Source: Halobaculum sp. CBA1158 (lineage in GTDB: Archaea > Halobacteriota > Halobacteria > Halobacteriales > Haloferacaceae). From it: a stretch of DNA of 64,000 nt. Below the pieces are notes generated by a model, which saw nothing but the letters and a program-made list of their open reading frames with translations, was not told the DNA's origin and ran no database searches. How positions within the stretch are numbered: the first letter of the stretch is position 1; the number at the start of each line of letters is the position of its first letter. Positions 9,155-16,246 of the stretch are shown here, piece by piece. The stretch is taken from the NCBI RefSeq assembly GCF_021431925.1, contig NZ_CP090372.1, positions 62,001 through 126,000 on the forward strand, given 5' to 3'. The translations under genes were made by a program, and so were the position numbers.

Positions 9155-10384
9155 TCAGTAGTTCCCCGTCGAGATGATCGGCGGGGCGGTGTGGGGGCCG
9201 TACGGCGCGTCGTCGAGGTACTCGCCCGCGGGCTCGAAGTAGTCCGCGAGCGCCGCGGCGGCCTCCTTGCGGAGGTTCGTGATCGGGTTGTCGCCCTGGA
9301 GGTACTCCAGGGCCGTGCCGGCGGCCTCGAGGTTGTACTCGGCGGCCGTCTCGCGCCGGGCGGCGTACAGTTCGATCTCGTCGCGTGCTGTCGGGCGATT
9401 CGCGTCGATGGCCGCGGCGATGGCGCTCGCGGCCTCGTCGGCGTCGGCGATGCCCGAGTTCATCCCGCGCGCGCCGAACGGCGCGAGCAGGTGTGCGGCC
9501 TCACCGGCCAGCAGGACGCGGCGGTGGTCGTCGACGAAGGTGTCGGCCATCACCTGCAGGAACTTGTAGCTGGACACCCACGTCACCTTGTCCTCGTACT
9601 CCTCGCCCATGACCGTGCGGACGAACTCGCGCATCTTGTCGTCGCTCACGAGTTCCTCCACGTCGTCGTCGGCGTGACATTGGATGTCGAGCCGCCACCC
9701 GCCCGTGAACGGGACGAGCATCACGTTTCGGCCGCCGACCTCGGGATCGTCGTAGTGGAACAGCCGCTCACACCGCCAGCGGTCGTCCTCGTCGTCCAGT
9801 TCGTCCACGTCGGCGATGATGAAGGAGTTCTCCGACTGGTCGCCGTCGAAGCTCGCGCCGATCTCCTTGCGGACGGTCGATCCGCCGCCGTCCGCGCCCA
9901 CGAGGTACTCGGCGTCCCACTCGCGGCCGTCGCTGGTCTCGACGTGCACGCCGTCCTCGCCGGTCTCGACGGTCTCGACCTCGGCGTCCCAGTGGATGTC
10001 GATCCCGGCGTCCTCCAGCGCCTCGTGCATGAACTCCTCGGTCGTCTCCTGTGGGATGCTGGAGAAGTGGGGAATGTCGCCGTGCCCGCCGGGATTGTCG
10101 TACGTCCGCTCGAACACGTCCTTTCCGCGCCAGGCGGTCCGCCGGGTGGGCCAGACGAGCCCCTCGTCGACGAGGTCGTCCGCCAGTCCGGGGTGGACCC
10201 GGTCCAACGTGTGCAGCGTCGAGCCGTGGACGTAGATCGCGCGGCTCCCCGATCGGTCGCGGTCCTCGGGTTCCGCCTCCAGGATCGCCGCGGGAACGCC
10301 GCGAGCGTTGAGGGCGAGCGCGGTCGACATGCCGGTCGGGCCCGCGCCGGCGATGAGCACGTTCTCCTCGGTAGCACCACTCAT
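9155..10384 (-). CDS. FAD-dependent aromatic monooxygenase (PheA/TfdB/MhpA type)
   Basis: A 409-residue flavoprotein hydroxylase. Numbered from the ATG at 10384, it has the dinucleotide motif GAGPTG (13-18), the DG motif GADGGGS (about 163-169) that contacts both FAD and NAD(P)H, and a third motif where the usual GDAAH reads GEAAH (294-298). Members hydroxylate phenolic acids with O2 and NAD(P)H. An alternative ATG at 10402 adds six residues, but the AT-rich AATAGCTAT at 10420-10428 is too close to it. It is transcribed toward the convergent aconitase and is preceded by an IclR gene on the same strand 172 bp upstream, which probably controls it. The aromatic substrate is not known. Confidence 0.85.
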   Translation of the reverse strand: MSGATEENVLIAGAGPTGMSTALALNARGVPAAILEAEPEDRDRSGSRAIYVHGSTLHTLDRVHPGLADDLVDEGLVWPTRRTAWRGKDVFERTYDNPGGHGDIPHFSSIPQETTEEFMHEALEDAGIDIHWDAEVETVETGEDGVHVETSDGREWDAEYLVGADGGGSTVRKEIGASFDGDQSENSFIIADVDELDDEDDRWRCERLFHYDDPEVGGRNVMLVPFTGGWRLDIQCHADDDVEELVSDDKMREFVRTVMGEEYEDKVTWVSSYKFLQVMADTFVDDHRRVLLAGEAAHLLAPFGARGMNSGIADADEAASAIAAAIDANRPTARDEIELYAARRETAAEYNLEAAGTALEYLQGDNPITNLRKEAAAALADYFEPAGEYLDDAPYGPHTAPPIISTGNY

Positions 10385-10556
10385 AGGTATCACGTATTCC
10401 ATCTCACAGCGTCGGCATAGCTATTGTGATCCCGGAGTCACCGGTCGGTGCGATCACGGTCGCCGGGCGATCTCCGAACCTGCCGGGACCGATCGCCGGT
10501 ACTCCCGACGCGAGGTCGGTAGACTGCCGGTCGATGTCGCGGCCGAACGGCACTAC

Positions 10557-11318
10557 TCAGATGCTGTACCGGTAGTTCAACGACACCTCGTCGGCGGTTT
10601 CCACGACGGCGCGGATCCTGCTACTGCGGTACTCCTCGTTCTGCAGCCTGCCGGTGGGACACGCGATCGAGATCGTTCCCACGACGTCGCCTTTCACGAT
10701 GACCGGTGCGGCGATGATGCTCACGCCCACGTCCTGCTGGTCGCTATCGACGGCGTATCCGTCGCGTTCGATCTGATCGAGCTCGTCCCGCAGTTTCGCC
10801 ATGTCCGTGATTGTGTGTTCAGTTATCTCCGGGAGCCCGTGCGTGTCGACGATCTCGTCGATTCGGTCGTCGGGGAAGTTCGCAAGCATCGCCTTTCCGG
10901 CGGCCTGCGTGTGGATGTGGAATCTGAGCCCCGGGTACGTCCCCATGTCGACCGTGGAGGTGTCGCCGTTGTTGTGGAGCAGCACCCACTCGCCGTCCTC
11001 TTCGAGCCCTACCTGACAGAGGTCGTCGGTCTCCTCCGAGAGCTTCCGCAGCGGTGCCCGCGCCGCGTTGAACAGGACGCTCCGGTACTTCAGCCGACTT
11101 CCGAGGCCGAGGAACCGGTACCCGATTCGGTAGGTTCCCCCGTCGTTGATCACGTAGCCGGTCGACGCGAGCGTCGTCAAATAGTCGTGTGCAGTAGCCC
11201 TGCTCACTCCCAACTCCGTGGCGACGGCCGACGGCCCGGCCGAGCGCTTGCGCTCCAACACGTCGATGACCTCGAACGCCCGAACGACCGTTTTCAGCGG
11301 GGTCGTATCTCCACCCAT
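10557..11318 (-). CDS. IclR-family transcriptional regulator
   Basis: A 253-residue IclR protein: winged helix at about residues 8-65 (ELGVSRATAHDYLTTLASTG) and effector-binding domain with HTQAAGKAMLANFP and the late QQDVGVSIIAAPV strand. It differs substantially from the paralogue at 5749-6516. The start is supported by GATTTATC at 11342-11349, 31 nt upstream, within an inverted repeat that may be an autoregulatory site. It lies between an FAD monooxygenase gene on the same strand and a divergent SDR plus the paa operon, so it is a reasonable candidate regulator of aromatic catabolism here; this is inference from position only. Confidence 0.9.
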   Translation of the reverse strand: MGGDTTPLKTVVRAFEVIDVLERKRSAGPSAVATELGVSRATAHDYLTTLASTGYVINDGGTYRIGYRFLGLGSRLKYRSVLFNAARAPLRKLSEETDDLCQVGLEEDGEWVLLHNNGDTSTVDMGTYPGLRFHIHTQAAGKAMLANFPDDRIDEIVDTHGLPEITEHTITDMAKLRDELDQIERDGYAVDSDQQDVGVSIIAAPVIVKGDVVGTISIACPTGRLQNEEYRSSRIRAVVETADEVSLNYRYSI

Positions 11319-11321
11319 AGT

Positions 11322-11353
11322 GAACGATCATCGGTGTTTGTGATAAATCGTTC
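11322..11353. promoter_or_regulatory. Inverted repeat over the iclR promoter
   Basis: GAACGAT at 11322-11328 and ATCGTTC at 11347-11353 are perfect inverted arms 18 nt apart. The right arm overlaps the TATA-like box (11342-11349) and the left arm the expected transcription start of the iclR gene at 11318, the position expected for an autorepressor site. Confidence 0.45.
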
Positions 11354-11564
11354 GAGATTGTCTGACGACGCCTCCGTGAGAACGAGGCGGAGGTCATATC
11401 GACAGTCTCGATTGGGTCCCGAACTCGCCGGTTCCGTCGTAAGTCTCTCGGTACGTGCGTTCTCCTACTTGATACCGGGCCTACGTCGATATATCTCACG
11501 GGGACTGAGCTCCCGATCGGCGAAATCTATTCGAGTATCTCTTACACACTTCGCCGACAGATCC

Positions 11565-11586
11565 ATTACAGTACTAGCTTTGTAAT
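11565..11586. promoter_or_regulatory. Candidate operator ATTACA-N10-TGTAAT
   Basis: Perfect 6-bp inverted arms with a 10-nt spacer, 247 bp from the iclR start and 306 bp from the SDR start. The same arms and spacing recur at 6800-6821 in the other iclR intergenic region. Confidence 0.45.
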
Positions 11587-11891
11587 TTTCTCCGCCGACT
11601 GAAGCGTACTTCCGGCAGGGATTCGGTATTACTACCGTACTAGGTCTGAAGACGCTGATACCGGACGAATTCGGATCGCCGATGGACGTCGAACGCTGTT
11701 CGAATATCTCTAACATTTGGAGTCGACGCCGTTCCGTCGGAGTCGGGCCGTCGCTCGCGGCCGTGGCGTCGCCGTCCGGCGTTCGACGGTCTGATCGGTA
11801 GTTCGGCGATGCTTGCGGGTTCTTCGGGGGATCATTCGCGACCGGGGCGAACGCTGGATATAACTGCGTCATGCGCGAGGGGACAGCCGTC

Positions 11892-12665
11892 ATGAGTCAG
11901 CCAACGCTCACAGAACAGATCGGATTAGACGACGAGGTCGTGTGCGTCACAGGCGGTGCCGGCGGGATCGGGACGGCGATCGGGGAGACGGTCGCCGAGC
12001 TCGGTGCCGACGTGGCGCTGGCGGACGTCGACCTCGCGGGCGCGAGAGAGAACGCGGAGGCGCTGGAGGAGAAGTACGGTGTGAACGCCCTCGCCGTCGA
12101 GACCGACGTATCGTCGTACCCGGAGGCGGAGGCGATGGTCGAGACCGTCGCCGACGAGCTCGGCCCCATCGACGTGCTCGTGAACAACGCCGGCATCGCG
12201 TCGAACCAGCGCTTCGCCGACACCGACCCGGGCGACTGGGAGACGTGGATCGGGGTCGCCCTGTTCGGGACGCTGAACTGCACGCACGCGGTCATCCCGA
12301 GCATGGTCGCACGCGGCCGCGGGACGATCGTCAACTTCGCGAGCGGCTCCTACCGCGGCAACGACCCCGGACTCGCGGTGTACGGGGCCGCGAAGGCGGC
12401 GAACGTCTCGTTCACGAAGACGATCGCAAAGGAGGTCGGTCCCGACGGCGTGCGCGTCAACTGCGTCTCCCCGGGCACCGTCCGGACGCCCGCGACCGAG
12501 GACTGGCTCGACGCACACGAGGACACGATCGCGAAGTCGTACGCGCTCGAGCGGGTCGGCGAGCCCGAGGACGTCGCGAACGTGGTCGCGCTCCTGGCGG
12601 GCGAGGCGACCGGTTGGGTCACCGGAGAGGTCGTCCACGTGGACGGCGGCTACCTCCGACGGTAA
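11892..12665 (+). CDS. SDR-family oxidoreductase
   Basis: A 257-residue classical short-chain dehydrogenase: NAD(P)-binding TGGAGGIG near the N-terminus, acidic residue after beta-2 (ADVDLA, favouring NAD), structural NNAG, catalytic serine in the NFASGS strand and the YGAAK tyrosine-lysine pair. It reduces or oxidises a secondary alcohol or ketone. The second ATG at 11892 is preferred over 11871 because GGATATAAC at 11856-11864 is 36 nt upstream of it but only 15 nt from the first. It sits 137 bp before paaA on the same strand with a separate promoter between them. A role as 3-hydroxyacyl-CoA or other aromatic-pathway dehydrogenase is plausible, not shown. Confidence 0.87.
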   Translation: MSQPTLTEQIGLDDEVVCVTGGAGGIGTAIGETVAELGADVALADVDLAGARENAEALEEKYGVNALAVETDVSSYPEAEAMVETVADELGPIDVLVNNAGIASNQRFADTDPGDWETWIGVALFGTLNCTHAVIPSMVARGRGTIVNFASGSYRGNDPGLAVYGAAKAANVSFTKTIAKEVGPDGVRVNCVSPGTVRTPATEDWLDAHEDTIAKSYALERVGEPEDVANVVALLAGEATGWVTGEVVHVDGGYLRR

Positions 12666-12770
12666 CGCCGAACGACCGTCGTTCTCGACCGACAGCCGTC
12701 CGTCGACGATATCCCGCCCGTACGACCGTCGGTTCGACGTCCGACGGGCACGCCGGCTCACGAGGTGGAT

Positions 12771-12777
12771 TTTTATG
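12771..12777 (+). promoter_or_regulatory. TATA-like box of the paa operon
   Basis: TTTTATG lies 32 nt before the ATG at 12803. This makes 12803 a leaderless start and argues against the in-frame ATG at 12779, which immediately follows the box. Confidence 0.6.
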
Positions 12778-12802
12778 CATGGGTTCCGTTGGCACAACCA
12801 CG

Positions 12803-13756
12803 ATGGCAGCCAAGAGCCCACCGGAGAGTGAGGAGAAACTGCAGCGTCAGATCCAGAACGGCCGGATGATCGAGTCGGTCGCGGAGATGACCCCCGGCTA
12901 CCGGGACGCGGTGGTGACCCCGCTGAAGGTGAACGCGGACATCGAGCTGATGAGCGCGCCCGCGCTGTTCGAGCAGGCGATGAACGCGCCGAGCCTCGAC
13001 GCGCGCAACGCCGAACTGTCGACCATTCAAGACGAGGTCGGCCACTCGTACATCTCGCTGCGGCTGCTTCGCAACCTCGGCGTCGACATCGACGAGTACC
13101 TCTACGAGCGCGAGCCCGAGGAGTGGCGGTCGGCGTACGCCTTCGAGATGTACCTCGACGACTTCGCCGAGCAGACCGTCTTCCACGCGTTCCTCGACCG
13201 CGGGGGGCTCGTCCTGCTCTCGGACATCTACGAGAACACCTCCTACGCGCCGTGGAAGCGGGCGCTGCTGAAAGTGGAGAAAGAAGAGCAGTTCCACATC
13301 CGTCACGGCGAGACGTGGTTCCGCCGCCTCGCGAACAAGAACGGCACGACGAAACGGAAGGTCCAGGACGCCGTCGACTGGCTGTTCCCGATGGGGCTGG
13401 AGCTGTTCGGGTTCCCGGACGACCTGAAGACCCGCACAGAGCAGCTCGACTACGGAATCAAGGGGCTGTCCAACGACGAACTCCGCCAGGAGTGGATGAG
13501 CCACGTCGTCCCGCTGTGCGAGGAGCACGACATCGACGTACCGGCCCACTACGACGCCGACGCGGACGAGTACGTCCTCGAGTTCGACTTCCCCGTCGCG
13601 TTCACCGACGAGGAGAAGCGCTGGCACTTCGACGACCCCGTCTCGTGGGACGACGTCCTCGACCGCTGGCGCAGCGGCGGTCCCGCCCGCGACGACTTCG
13701 TCGAGATGATCCAGACCGGCGACATCTACGACGGCGTCATCGGACACGGCGCGTGA
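12803..13756 (+). CDS. paaA: Phenylacetyl-CoA epoxidase catalytic subunit PaaA
   Basis: This 317-residue protein is the di-iron oxygenase subunit of ring 1,2-phenylacetyl-CoA epoxidase. The two ExxH iron-ligand pairs are visible as DEVGH (E78, H81) and EEQFH (E162, H165), with additional glutamates such as E48 in the expected helices, and the WKRALLKVEKEEQFH helix is characteristic. With PaaC it forms the core that adds one oxygen atom across the aromatic ring of phenylacetyl-CoA. It heads the cluster paaA-DUF59-paaB-paaC-zinc ribbon. No paaE-type reductase is adjacent; a ferredoxin gene at 15923 may supply electrons. The subunit assignment is confident; an analogous aryl-CoA substrate cannot be excluded. 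Confidence 0.93.
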   Translation: MAAKSPPESEEKLQRQIQNGRMIESVAEMTPGYRDAVVTPLKVNADIELMSAPALFEQAMNAPSLDARNAELSTIQDEVGHSYISLRLLRNLGVDIDEYLYEREPEEWRSAYAFEMYLDDFAEQTVFHAFLDRGGLVLLSDIYENTSYAPWKRALLKVEKEEQFHIRHGETWFRRLANKNGTTKRKVQDAVDWLFPMGLELFGFPDDLKTRTEQLDYGIKGLSNDELRQEWMSHVVPLCEEHDIDVPAHYDADADEYVLEFDFPVAFTDEEKRWHFDDPVSWDDVLDRWRSGGPARDDFVEMIQTGDIYDGVIGHGA

Positions 13757-13844
13757 GGCCCACAGCGAACCCACGAGCCATCCGAACCTGACCACGACCC
13801 CCCGAACACACCACCGAACAACAACACGACAACAAACACACAAT
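13757..13844 (+). other. A/C-rich, G- and T-poor spacer between paaA and paaD
   Basis: The 88-nt spacer becomes almost purely A and C on the coding strand over its last ~55 nt (13790-13844), ending right at the paaD ATG. It has no TATA-like box or Shine-Dalgarno sequence. An RNA with this composition would be unstructured, which may help ribosome loading on an internal cistron. Confidence 0.5.
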
Positions 13845-14216
13845 ATGAGCACACAGAACGTACGCGTGTCGGGATCCGGAATCGCGGCCGACGGGTCCGT
13901 CTCGGAGATCGAACGCCGGCTGGTCGAACGGATCGACGCGGAAGTAATGGACCCGCACATCCCGGTCAGCCTGGTCGAGATGGGCATGATCTACGACGTC
14001 CGGTACGACGCCGGCGACGTGACCGTGGACATGACCTACCCCTGCATGGGCTGTCCGGCCTACCAGATGCTGCAGGACGACATCGAGGAGAGCCTCCGCG
14101 GGTTCGACGAGGTCGACGACGTCTCGATCGAGGTCGTCTGGGACCCGGTCTGGTCGAAGGACCGACTCGACGAGGAGGTCCAACAGAAGCTGCGGGAGTC
14201 GGGGACGGCGATATGA
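13845..14216 (+). CDS. paaD: PaaD N-terminal part: DUF59/MIP18-type Fe-S assembly protein
   Basis: A 123-residue protein with a DUF59 (MIP18) domain, including the EVMDPHIPVSLVEMGMI core and the cysteine motif PCMGCPA near residues 66-72. In bacteria PaaD (PaaJ) has this domain plus a C-terminal zinc ribbon and is needed for maturation of phenylacetyl-CoA epoxidase. Here the zinc ribbon is encoded by a separate gene at 15180, so this is the N-terminal half of PaaD as an independent protein. Its stop overlaps the paaB start by the 4-base ATGA, indicating translational coupling. The ATG follows the unusual A/C-rich spacer. Confidence 0.88.
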   Translation: MSTQNVRVSGSGIAADGSVSEIERRLVERIDAEVMDPHIPVSLVEMGMIYDVRYDAGDVTVDMTYPCMGCPAYQMLQDDIEESLRGFDEVDDVSIEVVWDPVWSKDRLDEEVQQKLRESGTAI

Positions 14217-14425
14217 ACTACGAGGTGCTGACCCGGATCAGCCCGGGCGACGACCTGATCCACGTCGGGAGCGTCGAGGCCCCCTCGGACAAGCTGGCGA
14301 AGAACTACGCCGACACCACCTACGACGAGGAGGACTGGTCGGTGATGGTGCTCGTCCGGCGCGAGGACCTCATCAAGGTGACCGGCGACTTGAACGACGA
14401 GGTCGAGATGGGTGAGTTGGTATGA
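14213..14425 (+). CDS. paaB: Phenylacetyl-CoA epoxidase subunit PaaB
   Basis: A 70-residue acidic protein with the PaaB pattern: an N-terminal strand (YEVLTRISPGDDLIHVGSV), an alpha-helical middle (DKLAKNYADTTY, equivalent to the A-x-x-N-A-R-D-x-Y region) and a final LVRREDL segment. PaaB bridges PaaAC heterodimers in the bacterial complex. Bacterial PaaB is about 95 residues, so this is a shortened archaeal form. It overlaps the genes on both sides by 4 bases (ATGA), fixing both its start and its place in the operon. Confidence 0.85.
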   Translation: MNYEVLTRISPGDDLIHVGSVEAPSDKLAKNYADTTYDEEDWSVMVLVRREDLIKVTGDLNDEVEMGELV

Positions 14426-15183
14426 CCGACGACTGGACGCCGGAGGCGGTCGACTACGTGCAGGCGATCGCCGACACGAAGCTGATGCTGTCGCATTGGT
14501 ACGCCGAGCAGGCGTTCATTGGGCCGACCATCCAGGACAACATCGCGCTGTTCAGCCTCACGCAGGACGAGTACGGACAGGTGCGTCAGTTCTTCCTCCA
14601 ACTCGAGGGACAGGGTCGCGACGCCGACTGGCTCCGGAGCGACCGCGACGGCGACGAGTTCTTCAACGCCGCGACCACCGACGAGGCGGCTCCCGACTGG
14701 ACGCGCTTCGAGGTGCGGTTCGGGCTCACCGACCGCGCGGCACACCTCATGTTCGACGCCATCGTCCACGACGACTTCACCGGGCTCACGGACAAGATGA
14801 GCGAGGAGGAGTACTCCCACTTCGACTTCCACGACGGCTGGCTCGAACACCTCGCGGAGGCCGAGCCGGCGGAGTTCGAGGCGGCCCTCGAGGAGTCGCT
14901 GGCGGACGTGCTGGCGTTCATCGGTCCGGCCGCCTACGACGACGAGACCGACCCGCTCGTGGCGTCCGGCTTCACCGACCGCTCGGTCGCCGAACTTCGC
15001 GAGGCCTTCCTCGACCACCTCGCGGGCCTCATCGAGGGGACCTCCGTCACGGTCCCCGACCCTGATCCGGTGTCGACGGCCGAGTGGGACGAGCGTCGCC
15101 GCCGGCTGATCGGCGGCGGGATCGGACCGGACGTCCTCGAGACCATCCGGGGCGACCGGAACAAGGAGTTCGCCATGGAATGA
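14422..15183 (+). CDS. paaC: Phenylacetyl-CoA epoxidase structural subunit PaaC
   Basis: A 253-residue helical, ferritin-like protein. It aligns with PaaC through an N-terminal helix (YVQAIADTKLMLSHWYAEQ), the ALFSLTQDEYGQVRQFF helix and the central EEEYSHFDFH helix. PaaC supports the catalytic PaaA subunit and lacks a complete di-iron centre. In E. coli the third-helix motif is DELGHAR-like; here it reads DEYGQVR, so the histidine ligand is absent, as expected for the non-catalytic subunit. It starts inside the paaB stop (ATGA) and its own stop overlaps the zinc-ribbon gene by ATGA. Confidence 0.88.
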   Translation: MTDDWTPEAVDYVQAIADTKLMLSHWYAEQAFIGPTIQDNIALFSLTQDEYGQVRQFFLQLEGQGRDADWLRSDRDGDEFFNAATTDEAAPDWTRFEVRFGLTDRAAHLMFDAIVHDDFTGLTDKMSEEEYSHFDFHDGWLEHLAEAEPAEFEAALEESLADVLAFIGPAAYDDETDPLVASGFTDRSVAELREAFLDHLAGLIEGTSVTVPDPDPVSTAEWDERRRRLIGGGIGPDVLETIRGDRNKEFAME

Positions 15184-15386
15184 CACGAGTCGCGCCCGAC
15201 GGCGGCGAGGACGCCGACGCGTCAGAGGACGGCCCGGCGTGTCCGTTCTGCGACTCGACCGACGTCGTCAGGGACTCGGGATTCGGCCCCGAGATCTCGA
15301 AGGAACAGTACTACTGCAACAGCTGTGAGACCCCGTTCGAGCGGATCAAGTTCGGGGAGTCCAAACGCCCCGAAACCGGCCGCTGA
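15180..15386 (+). CDS. Zinc-ribbon half of PaaD as a separate protein
   Basis: A 68-residue protein with a single zinc ribbon: CPFC at about residues 22-25 and CNSC about twenty residues later, followed by ETPFERIKF. This matches the C-terminal part of bacterial PaaD/PaaJ, where CPxC...CNxCGEPF follows the DUF59 domain. The first twenty residues are a disordered acidic tail. The start is fixed by the ATGA overlap with paaC. It probably works together with the DUF59 protein at 13845 in epoxidase maturation. It is the last gene of the overlapping paa string; a new promoter follows. Confidence 0.85.
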   Translation: MTRVAPDGGEDADASEDGPACPFCDSTDVVRDSGFGPEISKEQYYCNSCETPFERIKFGESKRPETGR

Positions 15387-15408
15387 CGGCGACACGCCCC
15401 TCCGGGGA

Positions 15409-15416
15409 TTTAATAA
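15409..15416 (+). promoter_or_regulatory. TATA-like box of the GNAT-ferredoxin pair
   Basis: TTTAATAA lies 32 nt before the ATG at 15441, giving the GNAT and ferredoxin genes their own leaderless promoter downstream of the paa genes. Confidence 0.6.
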
Positions 15417-15440
15417 GGACTCGGGGACAGAGTTTGCTGT

Positions 15441-15923
15441 ATGGATATCACCGTTCGCGAGGCGAGATCGGAGGACGGCGACGCGCTCCTCGATCTGTGG
15501 TACGAGTTCACGGACCACCTCTCGGAGTTCGACGACCGCTACGGTGCCAAGGACGGTGCCGACGACCACTGGCTTTCGTACTTTCAGAACCAGCTCGTCG
15601 ACTCGAAGTACAGCGCCGTCCTGCTCGCCGAGAGCGACGACGAGTTCGTCGGCGTCCTCGAGGTTCGGATCGTCGGCGAGCACCCGATCTTCCAACTGGA
15701 GCGACACGGCCAGATACACGGGTTGTTCGTGCGCGAACGCGCTCGCGACGAGGGCGTCGGCCGGGCGCTGCTGGAGGCGGCCGCGGCGTGGCTCAGCGAG
15801 GACCCGCGCGGCGTCGACTTCTACCGGGTCGACGCCATCGAGGGGGACGACGAGGCGGCCACGGCGCTTTCGGAACTGGGACTGACGCCCGTGAAGCACA
15901 CGTTCGAGGGGAGGATCGACTGA
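15441..15923 (+). CDS. GNAT-family N-acetyltransferase
   Basis: A 160-residue protein with the GNAT fold: N-terminal ITVREARSEDGDALLDLW and the acetyl-CoA pyrophosphate loop in IHGLFVRERARDEGVGRALL (R-x-x-G-x-G). It would transfer an acetyl group to an amine acceptor. It has its own TATA-like box but its stop codon overlaps the ferredoxin start (TGATG), so the two are translated together. A link to phenylacetyl-CoA metabolism is suggested only by this arrangement. Acceptor unknown. Confidence 0.82.
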   Translation: MDITVREARSEDGDALLDLWYEFTDHLSEFDDRYGAKDGADDHWLSYFQNQLVDSKYSAVLLAESDDEFVGVLEVRIVGEHPIFQLERHGQIHGLFVRERARDEGVGRALLEAAAAWLSEDPRGVDFYRVDAIEGDDEAATALSELGLTPVKHTFEGRID

Positions 15924-16207
15924 TGGTGGAGACGTACGAGGTCGAGTTCGTCGAGGAGGGCGTCACGGTCGAGGTGCCCGCGAACAAGTCGATCCTCGAC
16001 GTGGCCGAAGAGATGGGACTCCAACTCCCCTACCGGTGTCGACGAGGGATCTGCGGCGTCTGTTGTGCCCAACGCGAGGAGGGAGGCGAGGTCGACCAGT
16101 CCGAGGGGATGTTCCTCTCGCCGTCCGAGGAGGAGGAGGGCTACGTGTTGACGTGTGTCGGCAAGCCCCTGTCGGACCTCCGAATCGAGACGAACTCCGC
16201 GCCGTGA
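15923..16207 (+). CDS. Plant-type [2Fe-2S] ferredoxin
   Basis: A 94-residue ferredoxin with the cluster motif YRCRRGICGVCC (C-x4-C-x2-C) and the fourth cysteine in VLTCVGKP. It carries one electron. Bacterial phenylacetyl-CoA epoxidase uses PaaE, a flavoprotein with a C-terminal ferredoxin domain of this kind; no flavoprotein domain is encoded here, so this may be the stand-alone equivalent and would need a separate reductase. An extra cysteine directly follows the third ligand. Its start overlaps the GNAT stop. It is short and lacks the long N-terminal extension of the common halophilic ferredoxins. Confidence 0.88.
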   Translation: MVETYEVEFVEEGVTVEVPANKSILDVAEEMGLQLPYRCRRGICGVCCAQREEGGEVDQSEGMFLSPSEEEEGYVLTCVGKPLSDLRIETNSAP

Positions 16208-16246
16208 GTCGGCTCGATCGGCCGCGTCGGTGACGTTCGGCGCGAC

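Larger units (their letters stand above)
11319..11891. other. Gene-free divergent region between iclR and SDR genes
   Basis: About 570 bp with lower GC than the flanks and no convincing coding frame. It contains paired sequence elements: TTCGARTATCTCTWACA at 11530-11546 and 11699-11715, TGATACCGG at 11470-11478 and 11656-11664, an ATTAC...GTACTAG pair at 11565-11577 and 11628-11643, and two inverted repeats. The SDR promoter GGATATAAC is at 11856-11864. This looks like a large regulatory region. Confidence 0.6.

Noticed and set aside
11465-11893. 142-aa - ORF in the iclR-SDR gap
   Set aside because: No similarity recognised, atypical composition, and it overlaps several repeats and the SDR promoter.
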